Assembly (NCBI GenBank): GCA_036362785.1 | Contig: CP143625.1 | Coordinates: 249,401 to 313,400, forward strand | Direction of reading: 5' to 3' | Length of the DNA stretch: 64,000 nt | Source of the DNA: a beta proteobacterium MWH-UniP1 | GTDB taxonomy: Bacteria > Pseudomonadota > Gammaproteobacteria > Burkholderiales > Burkholderiaceae_A | Shown: piece by piece, positions 8,741 to 18,573 of the stretch | How positions within the stretch are numbered: the first letter of the stretch is position 1 | Layout of the letters: every line of letters begins with the position of its first letter | Position numbers and translations under genes: made by a program | Notes under the pieces: model-generated | What the model saw: the letters and a program-made list of their open reading frames with translations, nothing else | Told to the model about the DNA's origin: nothing | Databases searched by the model: none

Positions 8741-9460
8741 TTATCGATATAAATTTTGGCTCTGAATATACCCGATCACCGACTTGGGTACCCAGTCTTG
8801 GATAGAGTGCTGCTGGCGGACTGCATCTCGGATCGAAGTCGATGAGACAGGGTCTTGGGTAAACCGTATCCAGTGAATCACGCCCCCGGCAGCCTGAATG
8901 CGCTGCGCTGTCTCGCCGCCTTGTGCTTCTGGCCGCGCGCATACGGCTAACTCTACATTCTTCACCAACCACTCCCAGCGGGACCAGGTCTGGAAGTCTT
9001 GCAGCTGGTCTTCGCCCAGGATCCAAATCAGTGTTCGCCCGGGCTGCTCGGCCTGAATCGCGGCCACCGTGTCGGCTGTATAGCTGGGCTTGCCGGTTTT
9101 TGCAGCCGCGATGATCTCTCGGTCATCGGCCTGCATGCGGGGGTCATCCAGTTCGCCAAGCGCGCGATTGACCATGGCCAAACGGTGCTGGGCAGGCGCC
9201 ACGGCTGATTTATGGACTGGATCGCCGGTCACAATCCAGCGAATCTCGTGTAACCCAAGCTGGTCGGCAACTGCGAGTGCTACGCGTAAATGGGCGCGGT
9301 GCACCGGATCAAAACGCCCGCCGAAAAGACCAAGCGGGCCGGGATTGGAATCTGACTGCTTGCCACGCGTCTCTGGCGTTAACACCGAGGATGCTGGCTC
9401 GCTAATTCGCTTAGACGTAGGCTGAGTCAAACCCCGGCCTTTTGCGCCATGCCCAGCCAA
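8741..9460 (-). CDS. nadD: Nicotinate-nucleotide adenylyltransferase
   Basis: Makes deamido-NAD+ from nicotinate mononucleotide and ATP in NAD synthesis. The nucleotidyltransferase motif [12 protein letters not shown] lies at 47-58, and the C-terminal SSTSIRDAV is the second ATP-binding motif. The core starts near residue 42, so about 40 residues of polar N-terminal extension precede it; the true start may be further inside, or the extension is lineage-specific. The start as given overlaps hemF by 34 bp. In many betaproteobacteria rsfS and rlmH follow nadD; here wzz follows and rsfS-rlmH lies 38 kb away. Confidence 0.95.
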   Translation of the reverse strand: MAGHGAKGRGLTQPTSKRISEPASSVLTPETRGKQSDSNPGPLGLFGGRFDPVHRAHLRVALAVADQLGLHEIRWIVTGDPVHKSAVAPAQHRLAMVNRALGELDDPRMQADDREIIAAAKTGKPSYTADTVAAIQAEQPGRTLIWILGEDQLQDFQTWSRWEWLVKNVELAVCARPEAQGGETAQRIQAAGGVIHWIRFTQDPVSSTSIRDAVRQQHSIQDWVPKSVIGYIQSQNLYR

Positions 9461-10371
9461 TCACGCGGTTTGATCGCCTGATAGATTTTCGCCTCTGGGC
9501 TATTTGGTTCGGGCGACCAGTTGTAACGCCAAGTCACGATGGGCGGCATCGACATTAAGATGCTTTCAGACCTGCCGCCACTTTGCAGACCAAAGTGGGT
9601 GCCGCGGTCAAAGACCAGATTAAATTCCACATAACGGCCACGGCGATACGCTTGAAAGTCCCGTTCGCGTTCGCCATAGGGGGTGTCTTTGCGGCGCTCG
9701 ACAATCGGCGTGTAGGCCTTCAAAAATGCATCGCCTGTGGCTTTCATCATGGCAAAGCTTTTCTCAAAGCCAAGTTCAGAAAAATCGTCAAAAAATACGC
9801 CGCCAATGCCGCGGGCTTCCTCGCGATGTTTTAGATAGAAGTATTCATCACACCATTTCTTAAACCGTGGGTAGTACTCTGAGCCGAATGGTGCCAGCGC
9901 ATCTGCACAGGTCTGATGGAAATGCACGGCGTCTTCATCAAAGGGGTAGTAAGGGGTTAGATCCATGCCACCGCCAAACCACCAGACATCTTCTTCACCG
10001 GCTTTCACACCCTTGGCCACAAAGGACCGCACATTCATGTGCACAGTGGGGATATAGGGGTTGCGGGGATGAAAGACGAGCGACACACCGATTGCTTCAA
10101 AGCCACGGCTCTGAAGTTCTGGCCGGTTTTGCGTGGCCGATGGCGGCAGCTTATCGCCGCGCACATGGGAAAATCCCACACCAGCGCGCTCGAAGATATT
10201 GCCGTTTTCTAGAATTCTGGATCGGCCATTACCTTTAAGCGGAGAGTCTTCCGGCTTTTGCCAGGCATCTTCTAAAAAGGGTTTGCCGTCGACGTCAGCA
10301 ATCTTCGTGGTGATTCGGTCTTGTAGACCGAGAAAATAATCCCGCAGGGCACTGACAGATACGCCGGACAT
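9427..10371 (-). CDS. hemF: Oxygen-dependent coproporphyrinogen III oxidase
   Basis: 314 residues. Converts coproporphyrinogen III to protoporphyrinogen IX with O2 in haem synthesis; cytoplasmic dimer. Diagnostic segments visible are [49 protein letters not shown] and the C-terminal MSMPPIVTW. Length matches the family. It is third in the yebC-purD-hemF-nadD run, 13 bp after purD. Its presence implies aerobic haem synthesis; no hemN is in the window. Confidence 0.98.
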   Translation of the reverse strand: MSGVSVSALRDYFLGLQDRITTKIADVDGKPFLEDAWQKPEDSPLKGNGRSRILENGNIFERAGVGFSHVRGDKLPPSATQNRPELQSRGFEAIGVSLVFHPRNPYIPTVHMNVRSFVAKGVKAGEEDVWWFGGGMDLTPYYPFDEDAVHFHQTCADALAPFGSEYYPRFKKWCDEYFYLKHREEARGIGGVFFDDFSELGFEKSFAMMKATGDAFLKAYTPIVERRKDTPYGERERDFQAYRRGRYVEFNLVFDRGTHFGLQSGGRSESILMSMPPIVTWRYNWSPEPNSPEAKIYQAIKPRDWLGMAQKAGV

Positions 10372-10384
10372 TCAAGTCTCCTAG

Positions 10385-11662
10385 TTAACGCCGAATCGCC
10401 CGATAACCAATATCGCGGCGTGCCTGCATGCCATTAAATTTCACTTCGTCCACCGCTTGATAGGCACGCTTCTGTGCCATTAGTACCGTGCCGCCCAGTG
10501 CGGTCACGCAGAGTACCCGGCCACCACTGGTGACTAAGCTGCCATCCTTAATCGACGTGCTCGCATGGAAGGTGACGCAGTCATCACTGTCTTGGGGAAG
10601 TGCATTGATGGCATCGCCTGTGCGAACTGTATCGGGGTAGCCATGGGCAGCGCAGACCACGCCAAGTGCCGTGCGGGAGTCCCAATCGGCCTCAGTCGCA
10701 TCAAGTTTCCGCGCAATTGCGGCTTCCAACAGTATTGTGAAATCACTCTTCAGTCGCATCAGAATCGGCTGGGTTTCGGGGTCGCCCATGCGGCAGTTAA
10801 ATTCCAACACCTTGATCTCGCCATTGGGTTTGATCATCAGGCCGGCATAAAGAAACCCGGTATAGGGCGTGCCCTTTGCGGCCATGCCTTTGAGGACTGG
10901 ATTGATCACTTCCCGCAAGACTTTCGCGTGAATCTCTGGCGTCACCACTGGGGCTGGGGAGTAAGCACCCATGCCACCGGTGTTCGGGCCCTGGTCTTGA
11001 TCGAGCAATCGCTTATGGTCTTGGCTAGTGGCCATGGGCAGTGCGGATTTGCCGTCGCACATAACGATGAAACTTGCCTCTTCACCATCTAGAAATTCTT
11101 CAATCACCACGCGTGCGCCGGCGTCCCCAAACTTATTGTCCAAGAGCATCATGTCAACCGCATCGTGGGCTTCTTTTGCGCTCATGGCCACGACCACGCC
11201 TTTGCCCGCTGCCAGGCCATCGGCCTTGATCACAATCGGTGCGCCCTTCGCATCAATATAGGCATGGGCCTTTTGCGGGTCTGCGAAGGTCTCGAATTCC
11301 GCGGTGGGAATGCCATGCTCTTGCATAAAGCGTTTGGCAAAGTCTTTGGAGGACTCCAATTGTGCCGCAGCGGCAACGGGGCCAAAGATGGCAAGGTTTT
11401 CTTTGCGGAAAGTATCGACAATGCCTGCGGCTAGTGGCGCTTCTGGCCCAACAACAGTAAGCGCAATATTGTTTTGTTTAACAAAATCTGCAACGGATTG
11501 TGGATGCTTAACGGGATCAAGCGCTAAATTTTCTAATCTGGCGTCACGCGCTGTGCCGCCATTGCCGGGGGCCACATAGACTTTTGTCACGCGCGGGGAC
11601 TTGGCCAAGCACCAGGCCATGGCGTGTTCACGGCCACCGCCGCCAATCACTAAGACTTTCAT
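10385..11662 (-). CDS. purD: Phosphoribosylamine-glycine ligase
   Basis: 425 residues, the standard length for GARS, the ATP-grasp enzyme that joins glycine to phosphoribosylamine in purine synthesis. The N terminus [17 protein letters not shown] is the nucleotide-binding start. [15 protein letters not shown] and [11 protein letters not shown] are the ATP-grasp and metal-binding signatures. It overlaps yebC by 4 bp, so the two are translationally coupled. No oddities seen. Confidence 0.98.
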   Translation of the reverse strand: MKVLVIGGGGREHAMAWCLAKSPRVTKVYVAPGNGGTARDARLENLALDPVKHPQSVADFVKQNNIALTVVGPEAPLAAGIVDTFRKENLAIFGPVAAAAQLESSKDFAKRFMQEHGIPTAEFETFADPQKAHAYIDAKGAPIVIKADGLAAGKGVVVAMSAKEAHDAVDMMLLDNKFGDAGARVVIEEFLDGEEASFIVMCDGKSALPMATSQDHKRLLDQDQGPNTGGMGAYSPAPVVTPEIHAKVLREVINPVLKGMAAKGTPYTGFLYAGLMIKPNGEIKVLEFNCRMGDPETQPILMRLKSDFTILLEAAIARKLDATEADWDSRTALGVVCAAHGYPDTVRTGDAINALPQDSDDCVTFHASTSIKDGSLVTSGGRVLCVTALGGTVLMAQKRAYQAVDEVKFNGMQARRDIGYRAIRR

Positions 11663-12381
11663 GAAATCACCGCGTTCGTGTAGACCTCTTGCACGTCATC
11701 TAGATTTTCAAGAGCGTCTAAAAGTTTTTGCATCTTGGCGCCATCATCACCGGCAAGCTCGGTGTCGGTGGATGCCCGCATGGTGACCTCCGCCACTTCG
11801 GGCTTAAGACCTGCGGCCTCTAATGCTTTTTTAACGGATTCAAAATCTGCGGGGGCGCAGATGACTTCCACTGCACCATCGTCATCGGTCACCACATCCT
11901 CTGCACCGGCCTCAAGTGCTGCTTCCATGACCTTGTCTTCCGAGGTGCCGGGGGCAAAGACAAACTGGCCGCAGTGTTTGAACATGAAGGCTACTGAGCC
12001 ATCGGTTCCAAGATTGCCGCCGTGTTTGGAAAATGCGTGCCGAACTTCGGCCACGGTGCGGGTACGGTTGTCGGTCAAACAGTCCACGATCACGGCTGCG
12101 CCACCAATGCCATAGCCTTCGTAGCGGATCTCTTCGTAGTCCACGCCTTCCATGGCGCCGGTGCCGCGTTTGATCGCATCCATGACCTTGTCTTTGGTCA
12201 TGTTGGCGTCGCTGGCTTTGTCCATGGCCAGCCGAAGCCGGGGGTTGCTGGCTGGGTCCCCACCGCCCATTTTGGCGGCGACCGTGATTTCTTTGATTAG
12301 TCGGGTAAAGATTCGGCCCCGTTTTTCATCCTGGCGACCTTTGCGGTGCTGGATATTGGCCCACTTGGAATGACCTGCCAT
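11659..12381 (-). CDS. yebC: YebC/PmpR family regulatory protein (TACO1-like)
   Basis: 240 residues starting with the family hallmark [18 protein letters not shown]. The rest (three-domain TACO1 fold, [19 protein letters not shown]) is collinear with YebC. Members have been described as DNA-binding regulators and, more recently, as ribosome-associated factors easing translation of proline-rich stretches. Which applies here is not visible, though EF-P and EarP are encoded in the same window. It is the first gene of the purD-hemF-nadD operon. Confidence 0.95.
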   Translation of the reverse strand: MAGHSKWANIQHRKGRQDEKRGRIFTRLIKEITVAAKMGGGDPASNPRLRLAMDKASDANMTKDKVMDAIKRGTGAMEGVDYEEIRYEGYGIGGAAVIVDCLTDNRTRTVAEVRHAFSKHGGNLGTDGSVAFMFKHCGQFVFAPGTSEDKVMEAALEAGAEDVVTDDDGAVEVICAPADFESVKKALEAAGLKPEVAEVTMRASTDTELAGDDGAKMQKLLDALENLDDVQEVYTNAVIS

Positions 12382-12594
12382 AACGTGCTGACTGCCTTTT
12401 ATGCTGAATTTGCGGGGTAAAACCCCAAGGGCTGCATTTTACTGGAGGCCCAGATTAGCGTCTTGTGAGGCGCTCCGGCTGGATATTTCGAGTAGTTGTG
12501 GGCGACCCTAGGCGTCTCTTGCCGTCTTGGGGGTTGGGCGGAGATTTCTTAAGTGGGCAAATCGATCACAAGATAGAGCATCGAAAATGATGAT

Positions 12595-12624
12595 TTGATG
12601 CGTTGATGATAAAGTGAGTAAAGT
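12595..12624 (+). promoter_or_regulatory. Weak candidate promoter of the first VapBC module
   Basis: TTGATG (12595-12600), an 18-bp spacer and TAAAGT (12619-12624) lie 30 bp before the vapB start. The surrounding 272-bp gap (12382-12653) also holds a small GGGGT-AAA-ACCCC hairpin at 12414-12426 and repeated GATGAT/TTGATG words that could be an operator. No other gene is seen in the gap. Confidence 0.35.
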
Positions 12625-12653
12625 GATGGGAAATGTAATGGGGGATTAACGCG

Positions 12654-12929
12654 ATGCGAACCACAGTGGATTTAGATCCGGACGTTTTGCAGGCGGTCAA
12701 AGACCTGGCCCGCGCCCGTGGGCAGACCTTTGGGCGTGTGCTGTCTGATGTCGCCCGAAAGGGCATGGTGGGCCCCGTGGGGGGTACGGGTGCCTTTGGG
12801 GCATTGACCGCCCGGGATTCGGCCACCGAAGACGTCTTCACCAAGCTTGGCTTCGATCCGCTGCCAACAGGTGGGAAGCTCGTTGGCAATACCCTGGTCG
12901 ACGAAATTCGGGACGAAGAGGGGCTGTGA
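12654..12929 (+). CDS. VapB-type antitoxin (ribbon-helix-helix)
   Basis: 91 residues. The N terminus MRTTVDLDPDVLQAVKDLARARGQTFGRVLSDVARKG is a ribbon-helix-helix DNA-binding domain; the C-terminal tail would wrap the toxin. GGGGGA lies 8 bp before the ATG. It overlaps the PIN toxin gene by 4 bp. Likely represses its own promoter together with VapC. Confidence 0.85.
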   Translation: MRTTVDLDPDVLQAVKDLARARGQTFGRVLSDVARKGMVGPVGGTGAFGALTARDSATEDVFTKLGFDPLPTGGKLVGNTLVDEIRDEEGL

Positions 12930-13372
12930 TCGTGTCCAAACGCGCCCTGCTCGATGTCAACGTGTTGATCGCGCTCTTGGATGCCAATCATATTCATCAC
13001 ACGACAGCGAAACAGTGGTTAACTGAAAACGCGGCTGCCGGTTGGGCATCCTGCCCAATCACACAAAATGGTTGTGTGCGCATTCTGTCTGCCCCGAAGT
13101 ACCCCAATGCCACCACGGTGCAAGATGCGATTCGTCGGCTGAGCCAGGCCACGTCCATGCCGGCACATGTGTTTTGGCCCGATGCTTTTAGTTTGTTTGA
13201 GCCGGGGCTGATCAATTGGCAAAAGGCGCTGAGCTCGCGAACGATCACGGACGCTTATCTGCTGGCCCTTGCAGTGAAAAATCAAGGCCGACTGGTCACA
13301 TTTGATCGTGGCATTACGGCCGAATTTGTCGATGGGGCCAGCCCGGCCAATTTAGTGGTGCTGGCGCCGTAG
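12926..13372 (+). CDS. VapC-type PIN-domain toxin (ribonuclease)
   Basis: 148 residues. The PIN-domain acidic sites are seen in ALLDVNVLIALLDAN (Asp near 10), RTITDAYLLALAV and LVTFDRGI, as expected for a metal-dependent ribonuclease that cuts tRNA or rRNA. Starts at GTG 12926, overlapping the vapB stop, or GTG 12932. It is convergent with gcvT, only 3 bp separating the stops, and no terminator is visible between them. Confidence 0.88.
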   Translation: MIVSKRALLDVNVLIALLDANHIHHTTAKQWLTENAAAGWASCPITQNGCVRILSAPKYPNATTVQDAIRRLSQATSMPAHVFWPDAFSLFEPGLINWQKALSSRTITDAYLLALAVKNQGRLVTFDRGITAEFVDGASPANLVVLAP

Positions 13373-13375
13373 TGT

Positions 13376-14569
13376 TTAACGCTTGTAGCGCTTGGGCACA
13401 AAGGGAAGCTTGGTGATTTCAACGGCAAGCTTCTTATCCCGAACGATAGCAAACAGGGGTTCATTTACCGCTTTGCTGTCGATCAGGGCCAGCAAGATGG
13501 GGTGGCCAAGGCTGGGGGACACGGTGCCGCTGGTCACTTCACCAACTTCAGTCCCATCGGCTTTGACAATCTTGGCATGCGAGCGAATGGGCACGGGCTC
13601 ACGCGAAATCATGCCCACCAATTTGCGCGGGGCACCGTTGGCCAAATGCCCAAGCACCGTATCGGCGCCCGGAAAGCTACCAGTCTTGGTGGGCTGAGTT
13701 GTGGTGCCATCGGCATTGGTTTTGGGAAGTCGGCGCGATGGCGCAATGCCAAAGGCCAGCGACCCCTCAATGGGCGAGACGGTTGGCGAAATATCGTTGC
13801 CGTGCAGCGGCAGGCCAGCCTCTAAACGAAGCGTATCGCGGGCACCAAGACCAACGGGCTGCACTCGGGAATCTTTCATCAGTTCACGAACAATTCGCAG
13901 CGCGTCTTTGGCGGGAAGCGAAATCTCATAGCCGTCTTCACCCGTATAGCCCGATCGGGTGGTGAAGCAGGTGACCCCGCAGAGCGACAAATCGGCGGCT
14001 TGCATGAAGGTCATATCAGCCGCCTTGGGATCGAGCTTGGCTAAGACACTCTCGGCATCGGGCCCCTGTAGCGCAACCAGTGCCGCATCGACCCACTCGA
14101 ATTTCAGCTGTGGCGCGAGTTTTTGCAGCAACGCTAAGTCCGCATCACGGTTGCCGGCATTGACCACCATGCGCACTTCTGGCGTTCCAGCGGGAAGATC
14201 CGCCAAGCCACTGGCTGAGCCGGGCTTGACGGTCGAGCCATCACGCCAGACCAGCATCAGGTCGTCTTCAATGCCGCCTTGGGGGTTCAACAACAACGAG
14301 TAGCGCTGAACATCATTGGGCCAGCCATCAAAATCGCATGGAAGAGCCGCCTCTAATGCCTTGCGCAGCGCTGTGCCGCTGGCGTCACCAGGGCAGGTGA
14401 TACGCAGCTGCCCCATATGCGAGACATCAAATAGACCGGCGTGGGTGCGGGTGTGCAGATGCTCGGCCTTGAGCCCCATGGGGTATTGAATGGGCATGTT
14501 GTAGCCGGCAAAGGGGCCGAACTTCGCACCGAGTTCTTGGTGCAGGGATTCCAGGGGAATAGTTTTCAT
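13376..14569 (-). CDS. gcvT: Glycine cleavage system T protein (aminomethyltransferase)
   Basis: 397 residues. Transfers the methylene group from the aminomethyl-lipoyl H protein to tetrahydrofolate and releases ammonia. FGPFAGYNMPIQYPMGLKAEH and FDVSHMGQL at the N terminus, and TRSGYTGEDGYEISLP in the middle, are family marks. It is the third gene of the gcvH-gcvP-gcvT operon. A strong hairpin lies in the 116-bp gap before it, so its expression may be set lower than gcvP. Confidence 0.97.
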   Translation of the reverse strand: MKTIPLESLHQELGAKFGPFAGYNMPIQYPMGLKAEHLHTRTHAGLFDVSHMGQLRITCPGDASGTALRKALEAALPCDFDGWPNDVQRYSLLLNPQGGIEDDLMLVWRDGSTVKPGSASGLADLPAGTPEVRMVVNAGNRDADLALLQKLAPQLKFEWVDAALVALQGPDAESVLAKLDPKAADMTFMQAADLSLCGVTCFTTRSGYTGEDGYEISLPAKDALRIVRELMKDSRVQPVGLGARDTLRLEAGLPLHGNDISPTVSPIEGSLAFGIAPSRRLPKTNADGTTTQPTKTGSFPGADTVLGHLANGAPRKLVGMISREPVPIRSHAKIVKADGTEVGEVTSGTVSPSLGHPILLALIDSKAVNEPLFAIVRDKKLAVEITKLPFVPKRYKR

Positions 14570-14603
14570 GTGGCAATGATCGTTTTTATAAATTTAAGTG
14601 AGA

Positions 14604-14634
14604 GCCCCTGTGCCGAGTGGATCGGCGCAGGGGC
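14604..14634 (-). promoter_or_regulatory. Strong intercistronic hairpin between gcvP and gcvT
   Basis: Arms GCCCCTGTGCCGA (14604-14616) and TCGGCGCAGGGGC (14622-14634) pair over 13 positions with one wobble, leaving a 5-nt loop. No uridine tract follows directly, so it looks more like an RNA-stability or processing element, or a weak attenuator, than a full terminator. Confidence 0.6.
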
Positions 14635-14685
14635 ATGATCGAGGTAAGACGTTTTAAGCGTATACAGAAGTGAGTTGATGCCTTT

Positions 14686-17622
14686 TTAGGCGTACTCGGA
14701 AACCGGTGGACAGGTGCAGACCAGATTGCGATCACCGGCCGCGTTGTCAATCCGTTTCACGCTGGGCCAGAACTTTGCACCACGCACCCATGCCAACGGG
14801 AATGCCGCTACTTCACGGGAATAGCCGTGGGCCCACTCACCGGCAATCTCTTGCGAGGTATGGGGTGCGCATTTCAGTGGGTTATCCATTGCATCAAACT
14901 CACCACTCTTCACCTTTTGTAATTCCCCGTGAATCGCAATCATGGCATCACAGAAGCGATCGAGTTCTGCCTTTGATTCGGATTCGGTGGGCTCCACCAT
15001 TAACGTATCCACCACAGGGAAGGACAGCGTTGGCGCATGGAAACCGTAGTCCATCAGGCGCTTGGCAATGTCTTCTGCAGTGATGCCGTATTCCGCTTTG
15101 AAATTACGCAGATCCAAAATGCACTCATGCGCGATACGGCCGTTCTCGCCTTTGTACAAAATCGAGTAGTACTTCTCTAAACGCGCCGCCACATAGTTGG
15201 CATTCAGGATCGCCAATTCGGTGGCCTTACGAATGCCGCTGGCACCCATCATGCGGATATACATCCAGGAAATGGTCGTGATCAATGCGCTACCAAAGGG
15301 CGCGGCTGACACGCTATTCGCGATCTGGTTGAGCGCAGCCTTGCTGCTATCACCGCCACTTAAGTTGCGATTACCTGCCTGATACGGATCAACAGACAAA
15401 TACGGCGCCAAATGCTTCGCTACGGCAATCGGGCCCATACCGGGGCCACCACCACCGTGGGGGATACAGAAGGTCTTGTGCAGATTCATGTGGCAGACAT
15501 CGGCACCGATATCGCCTGGTCGTGTGAGTCCCGCCTGGGCATTCAGGTTAGCGCCGTCCATATAAACCTGGCCACCTGCATCGTGAACCATTTTGCAGAT
15601 ATCTTTGATCGCAGACTCAAACACGCCATGGGTCGATGGATAGGTCACCATCAGCGCACTTAACTGGTCTTTGTGGGCCTCGATCTTGGCTTTGAGATCC
15701 GCCACATCCACGTTGCCCTGGCTATCGCAGGCCACCACCACAATCTTCATGCCCATCATCTGGGCACTCGCTGGATTGGTGCCATGGGCAGAAGACGGAA
15801 TCAGGCAAACATCGCGATGGCCCTGGCCCTGGGATTGCTGATAGAAACGAATGGCTAAGAGACCAGCGTACTCGCCTTGCGCGCCGGAGTTGGGCTGGAA
15901 AGACACGGCATCAAAGCCAGTGATTTCAGCCAACCACTTGCCCAGTTGCGAGAGCATCTCGGCATAGCCCTTGGCTTGATTGCTGGGTGCAAAGGGGTGC
16001 AGTGCTGCGAACTCGGGCCAGGTCACGGGCGCCATCTCGGCCGCCGCATTGAGCTTCATAGTGCAAGAGCCCAGCGGAATCATGGAGTGCACCAGTGAAA
16101 CGTCTTTGTTCTCTAAACGCTTCATGTAGCGCACAAAGTCGGTCTCACTGTGATAGCTATTAAACACGGGGTGTGTGAGCACAGGGTCGTTACGTAGCAG
16201 ACCTGCAGGAACTGATTCTGGCTGGGTCGTCAGCTTTAATGCTTTCAGCGCATCTACCGTGGTGGTGTTGCCGGTGAGCACATAGACCAAGTCGGTCACA
16301 TCACACAGGCTGGTGGTCTCGTCACAAGCCAGACCCACATCACCGTGATCAAAGTAGCGCAGATTGATCTTGCGCTCAGTTGCGCGCGACTGCACACCCG
16401 CCAGACCACCTTTCACCGCAGCAATCGTGTTCGTGGCAAAAGTGACAGTGTCAAAAAATTGTTGTTGAACTGGCGATAAGCCAGACGCTTTCACAACCAG
16501 TCGGGCCATGGCATTGGCACGCAACGCAATCCGGTGCAGGCCCTGTGGGCCGTGATAGACCGCAAAGAAAGACGCCATATTGGCGAGCAGTGCCTGGGCT
16601 GTACAGATGTTGCTGGTCGCCTTGTCTCGGCGAATGTGCTGCTCGCGGGTCTGCAGCGACATGCGATAGGCGGGCTTGCCGATAGCATCCACCGACACGC
16701 CAATAATGCGGCCGGGCATCATGCGCACCAGATCCTCTTTCACCGCCATAAAGGCAGCGTGTGGGCCGCCATAGCCCATGGGAATACCAAAGCGCTGGGC
16801 GGAGCCAATCGCTACGTCGGCACCCATGCTGCCCGGGGATTTCACGAGCATGAGTGAGAGCAGATCGGCACCAACACAGAGTCGTGCACCCTGGGCATGC
16901 AGCGCGTCAGCCAGAGCCGTGACATCGCGTAACTCGCCACGGGTATCGGGCGTTTGCACGTGGGCACCATAAAACTCTTTGTTGGGTGCAAAGGTGTTGG
17001 CATCACCAATCACCACGTCAATGCCCATCCACTCGGCGCGGGTGTGCATGACCGCAATCACCTGTGGGTGGACCCACTGATCGATAAAAAACTTGTTCGC
17101 GTTAGCGACTTTCGAAGCCCGCTTCATCGTGGCCATGGCTTCGGCAGCGGCAGTGGCTTCGTCTAAGAGCGATGCATTCGATGTGTGCATGCCGGTCAGA
17201 TCGACCACCATCTGTTGGAAGTTCATCAATGCTTCCAAGCGGCCCTGGGCCACTTCGGCCTGATAGGGCGTATACGCTGTATACCAGCCGGGGTTTTCTA
17301 AAACGTTGCGGCGAATGGGCTCGGGCGTAAACGTGCCGTGATAGCCTGCACCGATGTAAGAGCGCCAGATTTCATTTTGATTGGCAAGACCTTTTAGCTC
17401 GGCAAGTGCATCGGCCTCGGTTGCAGGCTCGGGCAGATTAAGCAGATTGCTTTTCAGAATTGATGCCGGCACCGTTTCCTTAATCAGTTGCTCGCGGGAT
17501 GCCGCACCGATTTTTTCCAGCATCTGGGCTTCAGTCGCCTGATTGGGGCCCAGGTGACGGCCGTGGAATTCATCATGGCCAAACAGGCTATCAATATTGT
17601 CAATGGGTTCGTAAGCGTGCAT
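14686..17622 (-). CDS. gcvP: Glycine dehydrogenase (decarboxylating), P protein
   Basis: 978 residues, the fused alpha-beta P protein of proteobacteria. Decarboxylates glycine with PLP and passes the aminomethyl group to lipoyl-GcvH. The PLP lysine is in MNLHKTFCIPHGGGGPGMGP. GRHLGPN at the N terminus and GSCTMKLNAAAEM in the C-terminal half are conserved. AGGAG lies 5 bp before the ATG. Second gene of the riboswitch-controlled operon. Confidence 0.98.
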   Translation of the reverse strand: MHAYEPIDNIDSLFGHDEFHGRHLGPNQATEAQMLEKIGAASREQLIKETVPASILKSNLLNLPEPATEADALAELKGLANQNEIWRSYIGAGYHGTFTPEPIRRNVLENPGWYTAYTPYQAEVAQGRLEALMNFQQMVVDLTGMHTSNASLLDEATAAAEAMATMKRASKVANANKFFIDQWVHPQVIAVMHTRAEWMGIDVVIGDANTFAPNKEFYGAHVQTPDTRGELRDVTALADALHAQGARLCVGADLLSLMLVKSPGSMGADVAIGSAQRFGIPMGYGGPHAAFMAVKEDLVRMMPGRIIGVSVDAIGKPAYRMSLQTREQHIRRDKATSNICTAQALLANMASFFAVYHGPQGLHRIALRANAMARLVVKASGLSPVQQQFFDTVTFATNTIAAVKGGLAGVQSRATERKINLRYFDHGDVGLACDETTSLCDVTDLVYVLTGNTTTVDALKALKLTTQPESVPAGLLRNDPVLTHPVFNSYHSETDFVRYMKRLENKDVSLVHSMIPLGSCTMKLNAAAEMAPVTWPEFAALHPFAPSNQAKGYAEMLSQLGKWLAEITGFDAVSFQPNSGAQGEYAGLLAIRFYQQSQGQGHRDVCLIPSSAHGTNPASAQMMGMKIVVVACDSQGNVDVADLKAKIEAHKDQLSALMVTYPSTHGVFESAIKDICKMVHDAGGQVYMDGANLNAQAGLTRPGDIGADVCHMNLHKTFCIPHGGGGPGMGPIAVAKHLAPYLSVDPYQAGNRNLSGGDSSKAALNQIANSVSAAPFGSALITTISWMYIRMMGASGIRKATELAILNANYVAARLEKYYSILYKGENGRIAHECILDLRNFKAEYGITAEDIAKRLMDYGFHAPTLSFPVVDTLMVEPTESESKAELDRFCDAMIAIHGELQKVKSGEFDAMDNPLKCAPHTSQEIAGEWAHGYSREVAAFPLAWVRGAKFWPSVKRIDNAAGDRNLVCTCPPVSEYA

Positions 17623-17683
17623 GGCCGCTCCTAGTGGGAAACGTGTTGTTTATTAAAAAGTCGGTCGCAAAAATTCAGGTGTT

Positions 17684-17704
17684 GCGCAACCCAAGGGGTT
17701 GCGC
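17684..17704 (-). promoter_or_regulatory. Hairpin between gcvH and gcvP
   Basis: GCGCAACCC (17684-17692) and GGGTTGCGC (17696-17704) form a 9-bp stem with a 3-nt loop. On the minus strand a short T-rich run follows about 10 nt later. Possible partial terminator or RNA-stability element. Confidence 0.5.
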
Positions 17705-17717
17705 TGGCCTCAGGCGC

Positions 17718-18110
17718 TTACGCTGCGCCGTGTTCTTTTTTGTACTGGTCTACGGTCAGCAGTGACTTCTCGGCACCTGCGGTGGCGGGCTTCAGCTTAA
17801 ATAGCCAGCCGGACTCATAAGGCGACTCGTTCACTGACTGTGGCGCACCGGAGAGCGCGTCATTGACCGCAACGACTTCACCAGCAACAGGGGAGTAAAC
17901 ATCGGATGCAGCCTTGGTGGATTCCACCACAGCGCAAGACTCGGCAGCGGCCAGGCTGCGGCCCACGGCGGGCAGGTCCACATAGACTAGTTCGCCAAGT
18001 GAGTCCTGGGCCAGATCGGTAATGCCCACGGTCAGGGTGCCATCGGCTTCAGTACGGACCCATTCATGAGAAGCGGTGTAATGCAAATCGTTGGGGAAAT
18101 TCACGGTCAA
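17718..18110 (-). CDS. gcvH: Glycine cleavage system H protein (lipoyl carrier)
   Basis: 130 residues. The lipoylated lysine is Lys66 in ESTKAASD, flanked by ESCAVVE and VYSPVAGEVVAVN, the usual lipoyl-domain hairpin. Shuttles the aminomethyl group between P, T and L proteins. The frame starts at TTG 18110; GTG 18104, which starts at VNFPNDL, is 9 bp from GGAG and may be the true start. It is first in the operon, ahead of gcvP and gcvT, unlike the gcvT-gcvH-gcvP order of Escherichia coli. Confidence 0.97.
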   Translation of the reverse strand: MTVNFPNDLHYTASHEWVRTEADGTLTVGITDLAQDSLGELVYVDLPAVGRSLAAAESCAVVESTKAASDVYSPVAGEVVAVNDALSGAPQSVNESPYESGWLFKLKPATAGAEKSLLTVDQYKKEHGAA

Positions 18111-18231
18111 GTCTCCAGTTACGCAGGGCGCATCAAATTCGGTTCAAGGGGAGTTCATCAAGCATTTAGTGCGCGGATCTTGCGGTCGGCTTTTCGTGCG
18201 AGCCGGCACAGATTCCTTGCGGTCATGCTTG

Positions 18232-18396
18232 CCCCCTCTGTCCTTGGTGCCTGAGACATTAACCTTCGGCGGGCCCTTTGATTTCAAGGGTCTCTCTCCA
18301 GAGAGCCTGACAAGCGCGCAGTCCTTTTGCCTGAGAGTTTTTGGGGCTTTACACCTTCGGCGTTGCAGGGGAAACCCGCTGCAATCTCTCCTGCGC
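18232..18396 (-). ncRNA. Tandem glycine riboswitch upstream of gcvH-gcvP-gcvT
   Basis: On the minus strand the first aptamer starts GGAGAG (18391-18386) and runs through CGCCGAAGG to AACTCTCAGG and AAAAGGAC near 18314. The second starts CTCTGGAGAGAG near 18305 and runs through CGCCGAAGG to CTCAGGC and GGACAGAGGGGG ending near 18232. These are the conserved blocks of two consecutive glycine aptamers joined by a short linker. In this family glycine binding usually turns on gcv expression. About 120 nt follow before the gcvH start, enough for an expression platform. Confidence 0.93.
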
Positions 18397-18416
18397 GCAA
18401 GAGTAGACTGTCGCCA

Positions 18417-18445
18417 AGTTTCCGGGGGCATGCGCAGGCTGTCAA
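18417..18445 (-). promoter_or_regulatory. Predicted promoter of the gcv operon
   Basis: On the minus strand TTGACA (18445-18440), a 17-bp spacer and GAAACT (18422-18417). The -35 box is perfect and the -10 box weak. Transcription would begin near 18410, about 15-20 nt before the first glycine aptamer. Confidence 0.55.
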
Positions 18446-18573
18446 GTCAGAACCAACGACAATACCCACCGTAAACTGGCGCCCCGGTCTTGGTCCGGAT
18501 TTGACCAGCAGGCCTTGGGCGAAGCTAAAGTAAAACCTTAAGAATAAAAATTACGTACTTTGGAGCAATTGCA

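Noticed and set aside
12414-12426. Terminator at GGGGT-AAA-ACCCC
   Set aside because: A short 5-bp stem between divergent genes without a clear T-tract; no transcript should end there.
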